Shown here: positions 1 through 11,442 of the stretch, one piece after another
Layout: each line of letters begins with the position of its first letter
How positions within the stretch are numbered: the first letter of the stretch is position 1
Source: Volutella citrinella
Lineage: Eukaryota; Ascomycota; Sordariomycetes; Hypocreales; Nectriaceae
Reading direction: 5' to 3'
Assembly: GCA_034401135.1 (NCBI GenBank)
Contig: JAWZSP010000006.1
Coordinates: 3,162,001 to 3,226,000 of the forward strand
Length of the DNA: 64,000 nucleotides
Made by a program: the position numbers and the translations under genes
Notes under the pieces: generated by a model
The model's input: only the letters and a program-made list of their open reading frames with translations
Database searches by the model: none
What the model was told of the DNA's origin: nothing

Positions 1-2680
1 CATCTTGGACTTGTCCAGCATCAGCGAATGTTCAACTCTAACCGGCACATGCCCAGCCAGCGCCCGGATGGTGGAGATGGTGAGCGGCCCATTGGCAGAG
101 ACACCATTGCCCACGCGGCCGCCGAGATAAGACGAAAAGCAACGACAAGAAGCATACTCCCTGGGCCTCGAAGGCTCGCTGATATTACCAGATGCCGCCC
201 ACGGCCGATCCATTGGTCGGGAGCCCATTGCAGCAAGATTACGACCATCCGACTCTGCATCTTGGGAAAATGGGACCACAGGGCCTTTGCCCAGAACGGC
301 CAAACTTCAGCCGGCTTCAGTGAAGCCTTCCTTGGTGTAAGCGGGCCGCCGTGATGGGTCGGCCCCCGGCAACTCCCTCGCGGGCTCGCCCAGTCACTCT
401 TTGGAAAAATCGAATGGAAATTGTCTCTTGGCTACTTCCTGAAGAGGGGCCCCGGGGGGGGGGGTCTGGACGCGTTGGACGCTTCTTGTCAAGTTGCTCA
501 TGTTCCCCTTTGAGCCTGGTCTGCCCAGGCTCCGGCTTTGAAGTCTTGTCGAGAGGCCGTTTCTGAGTCGTCATTGGCTAGCCCGCCATGAACTTCTTCC
601 AATCATTGTGCGTGGGCATCGGCCTTTTGGGCATCCCCACTTGAGCCCTGCCCAATCAGCGGCCAGAGATGGCTTCTCAGCAGGCGCCTCGGCTCACCAT
701 CTGACACTAGCATGGATGACTATATCTCAGAAATGCCATCGACGGGCTCTCATCACTTTTACGACGCCTGAATTTTCGCCCCCGTCCCCCCTTCGCTCGG
801 GCTCGGCCTGTCCCTGAACCCGTCTCTGTGCCCCCTTCCCCTTGCGGTTGTGCCCTACGATCCCCTTCCGCACTTCTGGGAAACTGGACCGTTGAGCTCC
901 AGCATCCAGACCAACCATCTCTCGAGAAGGGCCTCTCTCCCTATCGAGGCGAAACAGGGACGGCAGGATCGATCAGCCTATTCCTCGTTATTATGGGCCC
1001 GCGGGCCGTTGGCGAGAGAGGGAGTTCCCGAAGTCCAGGAGGCTTGTTTAGTCGTGAGAACGTCTACGCGAACAGCGCCTACACCAGCTCCGACAGGGAA
1101 TGGCCTGGCTTGGTCGGGGCTCGGTGGACTATCTCGATGGATCGTCACTGCTCGGGACTTGGGACGAGATTTCACGACGGGCACGGTAACATGGCCCCTC
1201 CACCGTGAGGGATGGCATGGGCCAGGTAATACTAGTCATCTGCACGTCGACCGAGTCAATTATGAGCAGTATACAAGTCGTTTCAGTTTCCGTGGCATTT
1301 ACATCCCCGGTTACGCACCGACGCAACGGAGCTAGCTTGGCTAGCTATCTGTAATGCGTATGCAGGTCATCCATCTCACCCTCTGGGACAATGCGCGTTG
1401 CCGCATATTATTGACAGGTCGTTGGTGAGCTTGTGATTACCTTCATCTCGCGAGCACGACTATCATCTCCCATGGCTGGGATTCCGCGATTCAGCCCGCC
1501 GCCTTCGTCGTGGGAGGCTGACTGAGGCGATGGGGGATGCGGACTGGCATTAACGCGCAATCTCGGGACGGCAGTGAGGGCGTTGACACCCCCTCAGGCC
1601 ACGAGTCGTGGGCCCAAGTACCCTCGTCCCATGGGCTGGGAGGCTTGGGGGGGCACGAATGGACTGCTTGTTTCGCCTCCCGTGCCAAACAAGACGGGCT
1701 GCAGGGGTTACGCCAACGAGTTTACCACTTTCTGCAACCTGCATGGAACGGCGGATGAGAATCCGTGTTAGTGACCAGACAGACTCGGGTCCAGCCAGGA
1801 GCATCAATTCCAGAGGACCGGGTGGACGGGTGGACTGCCCCGGCCATTGGCTTGGTGTTTTCCACACATTGCGCGGAAGGAGAGCCGATATATGGCATGA
1901 GGCGACACATTGGAAACGACGACGGCGCTCAAACATGCATGTGTACACACACCATGGATGATGGGCGCCATGGGATGGGGGCTTGCAAGGTCCATGAATG
2001 GAGCCCCGGCCGGCGTCGGCCCAGGTGGTGTTGCGATGGCCCCAGGCGAGCCATTGACAGTGGGCGCGAGAGGAGCCAGGAGGCAAGCTGCAGGATAGAG
2101 GTCATTTTTCACATTGGGGCTAATATTGTATACAACAGGAAAAGGTGCGCATTGTCACGGCCCCGGAGAGGAGCATCAAAGGGCAAAACAACAACAGCAA
2201 CAGGCATGCATGATGGCAAGTTCGGATACGGAAGTTGACGATGACAGGAGGATTCCATTCCCAAACTCGGTGACGGCGGCGCTAGATTCAGGCGACGTTT
2301 TGGGCAGTGCTGCGCTGTTTCAGTAGAGAAGCTCCGACAGGTATCGGACGAAGCGCCTGGCGCCTGTTTCGTCGATATTGATGCCGAGAGGCTTCCAGGC
2401 AACCCCCGGCCAGAGCATTGACGGACGGCGTCTAGGGGTTGTCGGATGGGCAGCCGGCGGCTTGGGAGAGCGAAGCGCTGATCAGTTGTTTCCTGCACAG
2501 ACCGTAAACTAAGAGGCCGATGCTGCACGCAAATGTGAGATGGGGGTGGGTTGCATGTGCCCAAACGATACTGCGACTGGAGATTTATCATGGGTGGCCT
2601 GGTGCTATGTGCTTGCCCATGACAGTATTGGCTACCTTACGAAGGACCTAGACGGGATGTGGCGCGCGTCTGTGCTTTGG

Positions 2681-2734
2681 GGTGAGTGAGTGAGTGAATG
2701 TGTGTGTGTGCGTGTGTGCGTGATTGTGTGTGTA
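2681..2734. repeat. GT-rich microsatellite
   Basis: Direct reading shows tandem GTGA units followed by an imperfect (TG)n/(CGTG)n run of about 50 nt. It lies in non-coding DNA, about 1.5 kb upstream of the first gene. Confidence 0.85.
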
Positions 2735-3300
2735 CGCATCTCGATTAGTCTACACGAGCTCCGAAAAGTGTGTGTTCAATTGCTAGGGGGGTGGTCATCG
2801 CACTTGGACGCCCGTTGATTATTGCCATTACTATTATGTAGAAGTCAAAGTTGCTCTCTGGCTAGACACTAGGTGTGGGAGCTGTGCCGCTCGGAAACAA
2901 AACTTCCCAGCGACGGGGGTACGGGCAAGCCACCTTCTTCCAAGGTACCGGTACTTGGGGACCGTTGGGCGGTTGACCATGCCCGCGAGCGTGGCGGCAG
3001 CCCAGAAAAAAGAACGACCATCCACCACGTCGCGGCCAGACTCCGTGCCGCTGCGTAAGGCAGGATCACGTTTTCAGCTGCTCCCCTTCATCCCGATTCT
3101 CGCCTCTGTGGCTCTGGGGTACCCCAACCACCGGGGATGGTTCTCATGAGTAGGGGACTGGTATGTGAGAGCGCACACGACGTGATGGATGGAGCATGGC
3201 GGCAGTTTAGTGCAGCTGAGCTGCGGCATGGAAACACTGGGCCAAGACGCATCTCGGTGCATCACGGGCATATCGGCGGTAGATATTACTACCTAGTAAG

Positions 3301-3312
3301 TACTACGTAGTA
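3301..3312. repeat. 12-nt palindrome TACTACGTAGTA
   Basis: A perfect inverted repeat surrounded by other TAC/GTA-rich sequence, about 920 nt upstream of the 4231 gene. It could be a small regulatory site; the function is unknown. Confidence 0.5.
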
Positions 3313-4230
3313 TAGCAGCTACTGCGAAGTCAGTAGTAGCCTGGGCAGAAGAAACACTGCTCGATGACTCCTGCACGTCGCAGCGCACAGCCCGCCTCTT
3401 GCTCCAGGTCAGGCGGATAGGGATGGAGATGCCAGAGTGCCAGAAACCGGTACCTCCGGCGGCACACATTGCGGCTACCGTTGACATGTAACTAACTGGA
3501 GTAATAGTCTTCTGAGGTATGCACCCAGCCACCACCTCACCCTCTCTCTCCTCGCACACGCCTCTCCTCACCTCTGCTCCCTGCGGCATCGCCCTGCTGC
3601 AGCGCAGTGGATGCGGCCAAGTGGGTGCCGGGCATAGCGTGCCCTGCCCTGCCTTTCGGCCTCCCCTAGAAGAGGTGCATGAGCAGCATGACGCCCCCCC
3701 CGTCGGCCCAGTGGGCCGCCGCCTGCAGGTCGTAGCGTTCTGCACCTTAGTGTCTGCCCTAGGTTGGCCTCTCCCCCCCCTCCCCATAAGAGGGCCCTGG
3801 ACGGCGCCTTCCAGCCCACTGATGTACCCTCGCTATAGCAGTCCAAGTTCCAGTAGCCGCCTACTGCTACTAGTATATCACCTCCACCACACCCACCACT
3901 ACGATTCCCCCTTCCTCTCTCCTCTCTTCACGAGCACTCGTCCTACGTTCTCTTCTTCTTTCGGTTGCGGTAGCTTAGCAGGCGATTCCCTTCTTCTCTA
4001 CATACAGCAAACACATCCCTGCTCTGCACCGTCATCTTCCTCTTTTCCTTTTATATTGTCTTGTTCGTCGCCGCCTCTTGCCATATTAACACTCCCGCTC
4101 TGCAACGCCTGCCCGCCAAAAATCCGCCCGAGCTCGCGCTACTACCCCGCCGCCCTATCCCTGTGCCGCCCGCCTGTCGTCGCTGCCATCCCACTTACAC
4201 GAGCCAGCCTCAGCCAGACACATCCCAACC

Positions 4231-5304
4231 ATGCCGGTGCAACTTCTCCCGGCGTCGGCTGCTGCCTTTGCGCCCCGGGCGTCGTCCGTCAACGTCGTGC
4301 TTGGCTCCAAGGTCGAGCCTTGGCTCACTCAGACTCTCAAGCGCATCAACCGTGTCAAGCGACCGCTCAACAGCGTCCCGCAACACCAGCGCTGCCTCGC
4401 TGAGACCCTGTCCAACACCAACGCCATCTGGACCCTTACCTCGCTCATGCTCCCCAAGACGCCCGAGACCGACTTCCGACGGGATCCCAGCAACCCGCTC
4501 GTCGAGGCCATCATGAACTACCAGCTCGTCCACGTCGAGGCTTACATCGTGCACGTAGACATGGTCCTGCGCAACGAGGTCGCCTACAAGCTAACCACGG
4601 ACACCATTGACGCCCTCGTCGAGTACCACAAGGAGATCCACTGCATCGATGCCAAGGCCGGTACCTACGACTGGCCTGACAAGGACCAGCAGTGCAAGAA
4701 GCTCCACGAGGACTTTGTCCAGGCCATCAACAAGTTCGTCTTCCGCACCCACGTCTCCGCGCTTGAGGGCCTCGAGGAGGAGGGTGCCGGAGAGCTGCTC
4801 TGCGGCAAGAGCGAGGAGGTCAAGGCCAGCATCGCTGCTCTCATGAAGCCTCTCCTGCCCCCTCCTCCCCGCGTCGTCGACGTTGTCCGCCAGCCCACCC
4901 TGCTGCCCAGCTCGCCTGCCGGCACCATGTGGTCTCAAGGGGGCACTCCCGCCGGCCTCCCCACTGTCGATGCGTGGAGGGTTCTGCCTTCAAGCCCTAG
5001 CGTGACATCCACGTCGGCCGAGTCTCACACGAGCCCTGTCTGGGCGCCCATGGGCATGAGCGATGTCCAGCTCTCCCCGACCCCTGCCTTCACCCAGCCT
5101 CAGTCCACCGCCGGCTTCTTCTTCAGCTCACCAGAAGCCGTGGCACCCATTCCCGCTCTACCCCTCCCTAGCATGCTCGCTCCCGCACAATGCGGTGTCA
5201 GCGTCGGCATGAGCGGCATGGGTATGGGCATGGGAATGGGAATGGGAATGGGAATGGGTGGCTTCGGCTGGGATCGATACCAGGAGTATGCCACCATTAT
5301 GTGA
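4231..5304 (+). CDS. Hypothetical protein with C-terminal Met-Gly repeat
   Basis: This is a single-exon ORF of 357 codons. The ATG at 4231 follows a long CT-rich leader and a CAACC context, typical for fungal starts. I do not recognise a family. Residues 1-210 look folded and helical (many Leu, Val, Ala, His and charged residues), with no signal peptide or membrane segment. A PPPP turn near 211 begins a Ser/Pro/Thr-rich, probably disordered tail. Near residues 324-345 there is an alternating Met-Gly run encoded by a GGNATG hexanucleotide repeat, before a short aromatic end (GFGWDRYQEY). Codon usage is strongly GC-ending (GTC, AAC, CTC), unlike the surrounding DNA, which supports real expression. 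It stands alone between two large gaps. Function is unknown. Confidence 0.8.
   Translation: MPVQLLPASAAAFAPRASSVNVVLGSKVEPWLTQTLKRINRVKRPLNSVPQHQRCLAETLSNTNAIWTLTSLMLPKTPETDFRRDPSNPLVEAIMNYQLVHVEAYIVHVDMVLRNEVAYKLTTDTIDALVEYHKEIHCIDAKAGTYDWPDKDQQCKKLHEDFVQAINKFVFRTHVSALEGLEEEGAGELLCGKSEEVKASIAALMKPLLPPPPRVVDVVRQPTLLPSSPAGTMWSQGGTPAGLPTVDAWRVLPSSPSVTSTSAESHTSPVWAPMGMSDVQLSPTPAFTQPQSTAGFFFSSPEAVAPIPALPLPSMLAPAQCGVSVGMSGMGMGMGMGMGMGMGGFGWDRYQEYATIM
5215..5258 (+). repeat. Coding hexanucleotide repeat (GGNATG)
   Basis: Seven hexamers of the form GGNATG, the later ones nearly identical, encode the Met-Gly alternation in the orphan protein. Repeat-number variation would keep the frame. Confidence 0.85.
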
Positions 5305-8300
5305 CAACCAGGGCCCCGGAACAGCTATCCAGTGACAACGACCTCCCCATAATTTTGTACGCCACTCTTCCTCGTTTCCCGGAGAAAAGTTGAAGGTATC
5401 AAATTCGCAGCGGCATAGACACATCCATTCACAGGCATATCGGCGTTTCTCATTGCATCGGGAGCGGTGTTTCGATCAAGTTCACAATATCCCCTTCGCA
5501 TCGTTTTACTGCTTTTCGCTTGCTCTTTATTTCCTTTGTCATGACACAGCAAGCGTGCGTCTGGTTTCGGGATCTGCTATTTTCCTCTCCGGGAAACGCT
5601 TATCGCAGTCGTTGCACCAACACACACAACTCTTCCGGTTCTAGGGATTCTATACCACACTACCACACCACATGGCTGGCTCCGGGGCGGGTGTCTGGAT
5701 GTACTCGCACCCATCGAGCAGGGATTCGATACAGGCGGCTTGTTGATTTTACTTTTTTCGTCTTTTCTTTGTTTTCTTTTTTCTTTGTCTCTTCTCTCTT
5801 TCCACCTGGTCTTATAAGAAAAGAGGAACACGCAGCAATGCACATGCTCGGCCGAGTCCGAGACAGAAACTCCTTTGAATTCTCGATTCCCCGACTTTTA
5901 CAACAACACACACTCTTTACATTAGTTAATCGGCATAGAGAGGCTTCCCTGGATGGATACCCCCCTTCGACTTACGACCAAACCACCAACACACTCGCTT
6001 CACGCTTCCTTTGGATGTTCCCAACGTTTGAATGGTTATAATGACGACTTTTATGGATCGATGACGAGGAATCATGGTTACAGCACGACAAGGTCACGAC
6101 TCGACGATCAGAATGACAATCTCCGGCTTGATGTCGGAATGCAACTCTTCATCGAAAAACCTGTTGCTGTGCGCATTGTTTTACCGGCACGATGGATATG
6201 CAGACTGGACGGAACCTTGGACTGGATTTCAAGGAAGAGCGTCAAAGTCGCAAGGCGTCTTAATACACATCATCGCGTGGCTAAGGCTGACGTATCTGGG
6301 ATATGTCCGCTGATGGCAGACACTGGTTGTCTCAAGGGAATCACCCTTGCTCCCAGCGGCCTAGTGCTGTCTGGAGCAAGTGACGGAAGGTGAAATTTGA
6401 GGGTGATGGGTATCATCATAATGGGCCGGGCTCTGTATCACTGCCGTGCAGTGATCGGATGCGGGGCCTCTCCGTCCCGAACAACCACGCTGGGGCGTGG
6501 TCCTTCTACGGTCAAACACGACGACCCTCTGTGGCATTGGAAGTGAAGACGAGGCTGGGACTGCAGATTCCCTCACAGGGGCAACCGCATGGCGCATCTA
6601 GACCTGCTAGACGGGTTAGAGCGCATGAGGGACGCCGCTCCGAGGGTAAGTCTGCAGCTATGAGCGTGTCATCCGAGGCCGAGGGTCGTCAGGAAGGCCA
6701 TCCCCAGGGTGGTCGGTAGGTCGTCTCACTACATGCCTTCGCGCTGGACGGGCCGCAGCAGCGCCGCCCGTCCCTGGCACCGCGTGTTGGCAAGGGCCTC
6801 TAGCGGGTTTGATCTCGAATGGGCGCCGGGCATGCCGTGCAGGCCCCAAACCTAGGCGAGACACCTGTGCCAGATATTCGAGGTTGACGGCAACCTCGAG
6901 CATCTCGGCGGCATCGAGACGCTGGATATTCTAGTGCGTGCGAGGGGAGCTCGACACGCCCTGGTGGTGCGTTGCCCTCGCACAAGGACAAGCCTGCTTG
7001 CTACTAAGCGTCCCTGCTCGTTGTCTTGTCGTTGCATTATTAGTTAATCACTCAAAACACAAATAACATCTTTTCAAATTCATTCTGCGTTTTTGCCCGG
7101 TCCCATGTGTGTGTGTGATATGATTGATAAGCGCCAGACATGGACTGTGCAGCCGAATATGTACAGAGACGAGAAGTGTCAAACATTGAGCCGACGTCTC
7201 CCGTTTCGTTAAGCGCTGTGCTCTGATGTGAAAATGCTGCTCGGACCAGCAAGCACGTCAACTAGACGTTCCGTGTGGATCTCCGCTTGAGCCTTGATCG
7301 CAGACATTCTCAGTTTCAGATCTTTGGGGGGCTGTGACTTTCCTAGATTGGCGATGCGGACGACTCCTTGTTTCGCATGACGCCGAAGCCCTGGCCTTGG
7401 ATTGCGACACGAAGGAATGGAGATGTAACGGGGCTTTGATCCATGATTGTGAAATATCCACTTGAGGTGTTGTGATGTCCCAGCGGTTGGGCGAAGGCTG
7501 GCGGCTACCTGAACGACAAGATGGGGGTGAGTTGCGGTGCATCATGTTGGGAGTTCGCAAACGACGCAGACAAGGAAGATGGTATCCCAGTTGAAGTCTA
7601 TGCACGTCTTTCTGGACTGTTCAATCTCCAACCTGGGGCGTCCTGTTGTTCATCAAGCTAATCATTGGTCGAGCATTCCATTCCACCGCGTTGCTGAAGA
7701 GACCTGGAGCTGGTGTACACATCCAGAGTCCCAGGTCATACCCCTTTTCAACATCCTTTCGAGTTCCCATTTCATTCGAATCTCTTGGCTAGAGAGGGTC
7801 GTTGGGTTGATAGAAGACTTAATTGCCGATATCGACTGAGAAACAAGGACGGTCAGTATGGATCCCCAAAGCGACAAGGCCTGGCACATGCTGGATCGAA
7901 ACAAGAAGGATCCTAGGGATCTGGGATCCTCGGGCTGCTGCTTGTTGTTTCTTCCAGACAATAGCATGAGGCACTGATGGGCCAAGCTTGACCCGGCCTT
8001 GAGCACTTGTGACCTGATTTGCAAGTTTGACGTAAAATAACTACCAAGATTGAGCGCCTCCAAATGAATAGCATTAAAAACCATCCTGATTATCATATAT
8101 CTCGGCGGTACAAGCTCTGCACTCGCCCTCAGCCTTGTCTTTCTCATGAGCACCTAAAAATAATGCTGCCAAACCCCTCCCGAGTCGAAAGTCCGACCCT
8201 GTTCCCAGGACGCCGAGATGTGCTGGTCTCTCCATTATGCGCTGTCTACCTAGATGCGACGGAACCGCCGGGGGGGCGGCACAATCATTTCGAATAGCTG

Positions 8301-8364
8301 TTGTACAAATTGCCGGTTAGGGCGATTGGAAACCCGTGTCTCCCTGTCTGTCTCCCTGCTGGCT
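5305..8364. other. 3 kb gap between the orphan gene and ARL1 (tail to tail)
   Basis: The stretch starts with the 3' region of the orphan gene and ends with the 3' region of ARL1. It contains a long T/C tract (about 5747-5812). Frames up to 173 codons exist (5520-6041; 7662-8153 on the minus strand), but none shows a recognisable domain or consistent codon bias. I see no RNA gene. Confidence 0.5.
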
Positions 8365-9166
8365 TTACTCCTGCGACACGGTTTGCTGCGCGGGTATTAG
8401 TCAAATGGCTGTTCCACAGGGCGATTCTTGAGGGAGGCTGATTTAAAGCCGACTTACCACGAGCCAGTCCATGCCCTCGTTCACACCGCTGCCATCAACC
8501 GCCGAACAAGCCATGATGCTCCAGTTGCGGTCACGCAGCTCGCCCAGACGCAGCGCCTCCGAGATCTCGCCTGCGCCCTTGGCACCGGGCTGATCCTGCT
8601 TGTTCGCAAAGACCAACAGCGCGGCATCCTTGAGCTCCTCCTCGTTCAGCATGGCCGACAGCTCCTCCGAGGCGGTCTGTAATCGCTCGATATCGGTCGA
8701 ATCAACCACGAAGATGACGGCTGCCGTGTTGGCATAGTAGCACCTCCAGTACGGGCGGATGCTCGTTTGGCCGCCGAGATCCTGCCAACAGTTAGCGCGT
8801 CGTGCTCAGGGCCATAGCAAGCTCGTTGTTGGTCCCGTACCCAGACATTGAAGTTGAGATTCTTGTAGGTGACAGACTCGACATTGAAGCCGATGGTGGG
8901 AATCGTGGTGACAACCTCGCCGACCTAGATGGTGGTTAGCCCAGAGATTCCAGCATATGGATGCCATTAGCCAGGGCGGCCTGCTCTGCATACCTTCAAC
9001 CTATATAGCAACGTCGTCTTGCCTGCATTGTCCTACAGAAGGGCGGTTCGTTAGCGTCCCGGGTGGCTCGGCGGGCAAGACGTCACCGTACCAGACCCAG
9101 AATCAGGATGCGGATCTCCTTCTTTGACCATAGGAGGCCGCCAAGCCATGACATGCTCTGGCCCAT
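8365..9166 (-). CDS. ARL1: ADP-ribosylation factor-like GTPase Arl1
   Basis: Five exons on the minus strand (9166-9092, 9032-8994, 8924-8841, 8781-8458, 8385-8365) give 180 residues, the usual Arl1 length. Gly2 in MGQSMSW is the N-myristoylation site. The P-loop GLDNAGKTT (24-32), switch I Thr48 in [14 protein letters not shown] (66-71) and NKQD (126-129) are all intact. The [17 protein letters not shown] region separates it from Arf1, which has a different sequence here. The last exon encodes only six residues (QTVSQE); it follows a GACTAATAC branch site and a CGCAG acceptor, and restores the conserved end after MDWLV. In known biology Arl1 acts at the trans-Golgi, recruiting GRIP-domain golgins. 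It is divergent from the eL39 gene, 736 bp away. Confidence 0.93.
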
Positions 9167-9902
9167 CTTGATTGTTGTTGTTATTTATTTCTCCCCTAAC
9201 AAATACGCCTCCGTCGGCTGCGGCTGATACAGGTTCGACCTGCACACGGCTTCGGCGCGGGCTGGTATCGATGATCACTGGAGCAGGGCTCGCTGGTCGG
9301 TGCGTTAGGATTCGGGCGGGAGGGATAGTCGCGAAGGGAGGCGACGGGGTTTACGACGTGTCGGAGCGGCTGCGCGTGATGATGGGACTTGGGCTTGGGA
9401 GCAGGTCTCGTGGCCAGAGTGGCAGATGGTTGAGAGGACGTTGACTAATAACGCCTAAGAGATCACTCCCCTTTTTCTGGACCTCCAATGCAGTCAAAAA
9501 CGGAGCTGGGGCAGGCGGCCTGCGGGACTGCCGCCTGGGCCTGGTGTGGTTGGCCCAAGCGATGGACAAAAATAGCCCCCAATTTCAAGACACTGGCAGA
9601 ATTCTGCCCCTACCACCTGGCCGCGCTATTTTGTCGCGCCCTCGAGGCCCGCTTTTCAAAGCCGCTGGGAGAACCCAAGCTTGCCAAGGCAATCCGGATA
9701 TCCACCCTTATCGATAGCTTATCGGATATTGAGGAAGATTTGGAGGACCCACTCCTGCGCCAATCAGCCACATTGGGTCGCTACTGCGCCACATGCCCTC
9801 AAGCCCTAAGCACCTGCACAAGTCGTCAGAAAACCATTTCTCCCACCCATCCTTCACGAAACCACCAACGAGACCCCAAGTTCGACAAGCAACGCCAACA
9901 AG
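9167..9902. promoter_or_regulatory. Divergent intergenic region ARL1 / eL39
   Basis: This 736 bp region separates two start codons on opposite strands and must hold both promoters and leaders. The right part is CA- and C-rich towards the eL39 start. I see no CACGTG element here, unlike the other two ribosomal protein genes in the window. Confidence 0.6.
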
Positions 9903-10381
9903 ATGCCGGTACGCCGCCCAACCCTTCGATTCACGCGCTCCTCCTCCCCCAACGATCATCGTCTCTGTCGATGCCTGCTCTGCGATCAAGATTCGACGAC
10001 GTTGGGGGGTGGTGCTGCCGCTTTCCAAGAACCTGATCGCTGACGAAATTATTCTCTCCAGAGCCAAAAGTCTTTCCGTACCAAGCAGAAGCTGGCCAAG
10101 GCCCAGAAGCAGAACCGCCCGGTTCCCCAATGGATCCGTCTGCGCACCAACAACACCATCCGGTGCGTCTTGTCCCTGCGTCCATGAATTCTCGAATCCC
10201 CGAACCTCGAGCTGCCTCGTTCCGCCGCAGTCCCCCCAATCATCACACGACCCCACACCCCATCCCCTCGAACACGCAACAAAATACTTCCTAGGAATCG
10301 TTCTTGCTTTGCTAACTGATATTTTTGCACAGCTACAACGCTAAGCGAAGGCACTGGCGCAAGACCCGCCTGGGCATCTAA
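9903..10381 (+). CDS. RPL39: 60S ribosomal protein eL39
   Basis: Three exons (9903-9908, 10062-10162, 10333-10381) encode 51 residues, the exact family length. The first exon holds only Met-Pro. A 153-nt intron follows, then the core from [11 protein letters not shown] to [10 protein letters not shown] 170-nt intron splits the codon before [15 protein letters not shown]. It is a highly basic protein of the large subunit that lines the peptide exit tunnel. The second intron ends with a clear GCTAACTGAT branch region and TTTTTGCACAG. No snoRNA boxes were evident in either intron. Such a tiny first exon is easily missed by automated gene calling. Confidence 0.96.
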
Positions 10382-11442
10382 ACGCTCTCATTGTCCATTC
10401 TCGCGCCTGCATCGAACCCCGGTTTCCTATTTGGCATGGAATTACAGTGATGTGACGTGGCGGAGGGAGAGGAGGATTGCCATGGCTTGGGGGACAAGTT
10501 CAGCGCACGGGATGGGCCGGTTGCCTGGTTTCTCGATTCTTGCGGTTACTGCATCTCACGGTCGGCTATAGGGAATGGAATGCAAAAGACTTTGCCCCAA
10601 TAGAAGGGCTCCCCACTGACAGCTCGTTTGATTCTCTCGGCGTGATGCCCCATTAAAAGTTGAGTTGTAGAGGGAAAAGGCATGGCCAATACAAACATGA
10701 AGCATGTATGGACTGTAAGGATCAGCTTTCAAGGAACAGTGGCCAGTGCAAGTGTGACGCATCGCCATACAACATTCCGCAGCTAGCACTAGCTACCGAT
10801 TTCATCATCGTCTGCAGAACTCATCCTCAGTTCGTTACAGATTCAACTGGTTTTTCTTGTAGGCCTGAAGCAAGAACTGGAACTGCACCCCAATATTACA
10901 AGTCAAGGGCGTAGGTATGCTGGTGAGAACCGTGAACCACTACCCACTTCATGCTTGGCCTTTCCCGATAGACAGCGGCGCAAAGACAGCTGGCGTGCGT
11001 CACTGCTGAAACTCGGCCTCACTCCAAGCGTGCGGAGAATTATTGGTGCACGACTTCACGGAATAAGGCACTCGGTGTTCCTTGGCAACCGTATCACGCG
11101 CAGGGTCATGAAGAGCTCTACAAGTGGAAAACATTATCTATTGGCATGGAAACTACGGCCTTTGACCAAGTTATTTGTTTTCTCGACTCTGGGCCACGTC
11201 CTAATGCGGGCGCACATAGCTTCAATTGGTCGTTAAACCTCTGCCTGGAGGCACCATGATGGACGCAGCAAATGTGGCGGAAAAGCTTGATGCTGATGCC
11301 AGTAACGAGAACCCACAAACTACCCCAAGCCAACCCAACGCCGCGATATAGAACAATTCCTGAAAGACGCTGCCAACCAAGGCGGCGTATCAAAGGTTGG
11401 GTAGGCGATCCCGAGCATTGCTGTCAGTTTGCATGAGAGCAT
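10382..11442. other. Gap between eL39 and SKP1 (tail to tail)
   Basis: The region contains the two 3' regions and no supported gene. All frames are shorter than 95 codons and show no domain. I see no repeat or RNA gene. Confidence 0.5.

Larger units (their letters stand above)
1..4230. other. Gene-poor left end and leader of the 4231 gene
   Basis: No reading frame here resembles a protein family. The frames present are short, overlap each other on both strands and lack codon-like composition. The stretch contains a GT-rich microsatellite (2681-2734), a G-run near 447-462, GGTACC-centred palindromes (3115-3126; GGTACC at 2944 and 3449) and a 12-nt palindrome at 3301-3312. From about 3870 to 4230 the plus strand is strongly CT-rich, as expected for the core promoter and 5' leader of the gene starting at 4231. 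Confidence 0.55.

Noticed and set aside
850..1335. 161-codon plus-strand frame in the left gap.
   Set aside because: Composition is not protein-like and overlapping frames of similar length exist in the same DNA.
3519..4403. 294-codon plus-strand frame overlapping the start of the 4231 gene.
   Set aside because: Its residues are Ser/Pro/Leu from the CT-rich leader, and it overlaps the better-biased 357-codon gene in another frame.
5520..6041. 173-codon plus-strand frame in the gap after the orphan gene.
   Set aside because: It runs through the T/C tract, giving FVFSLFSFFFVSSLF-like residues; likely non-coding.
7662..8153. 163-codon minus-strand frame downstream of ARL1.
   Set aside because: No domain, no codon bias, no fitting splice partners.
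9175..9250. Box-B-like GGTTCGACCT near 9234, considered as a tRNA T-arm.
   Set aside because: No box A or acceptor stem at the right spacing on either side.
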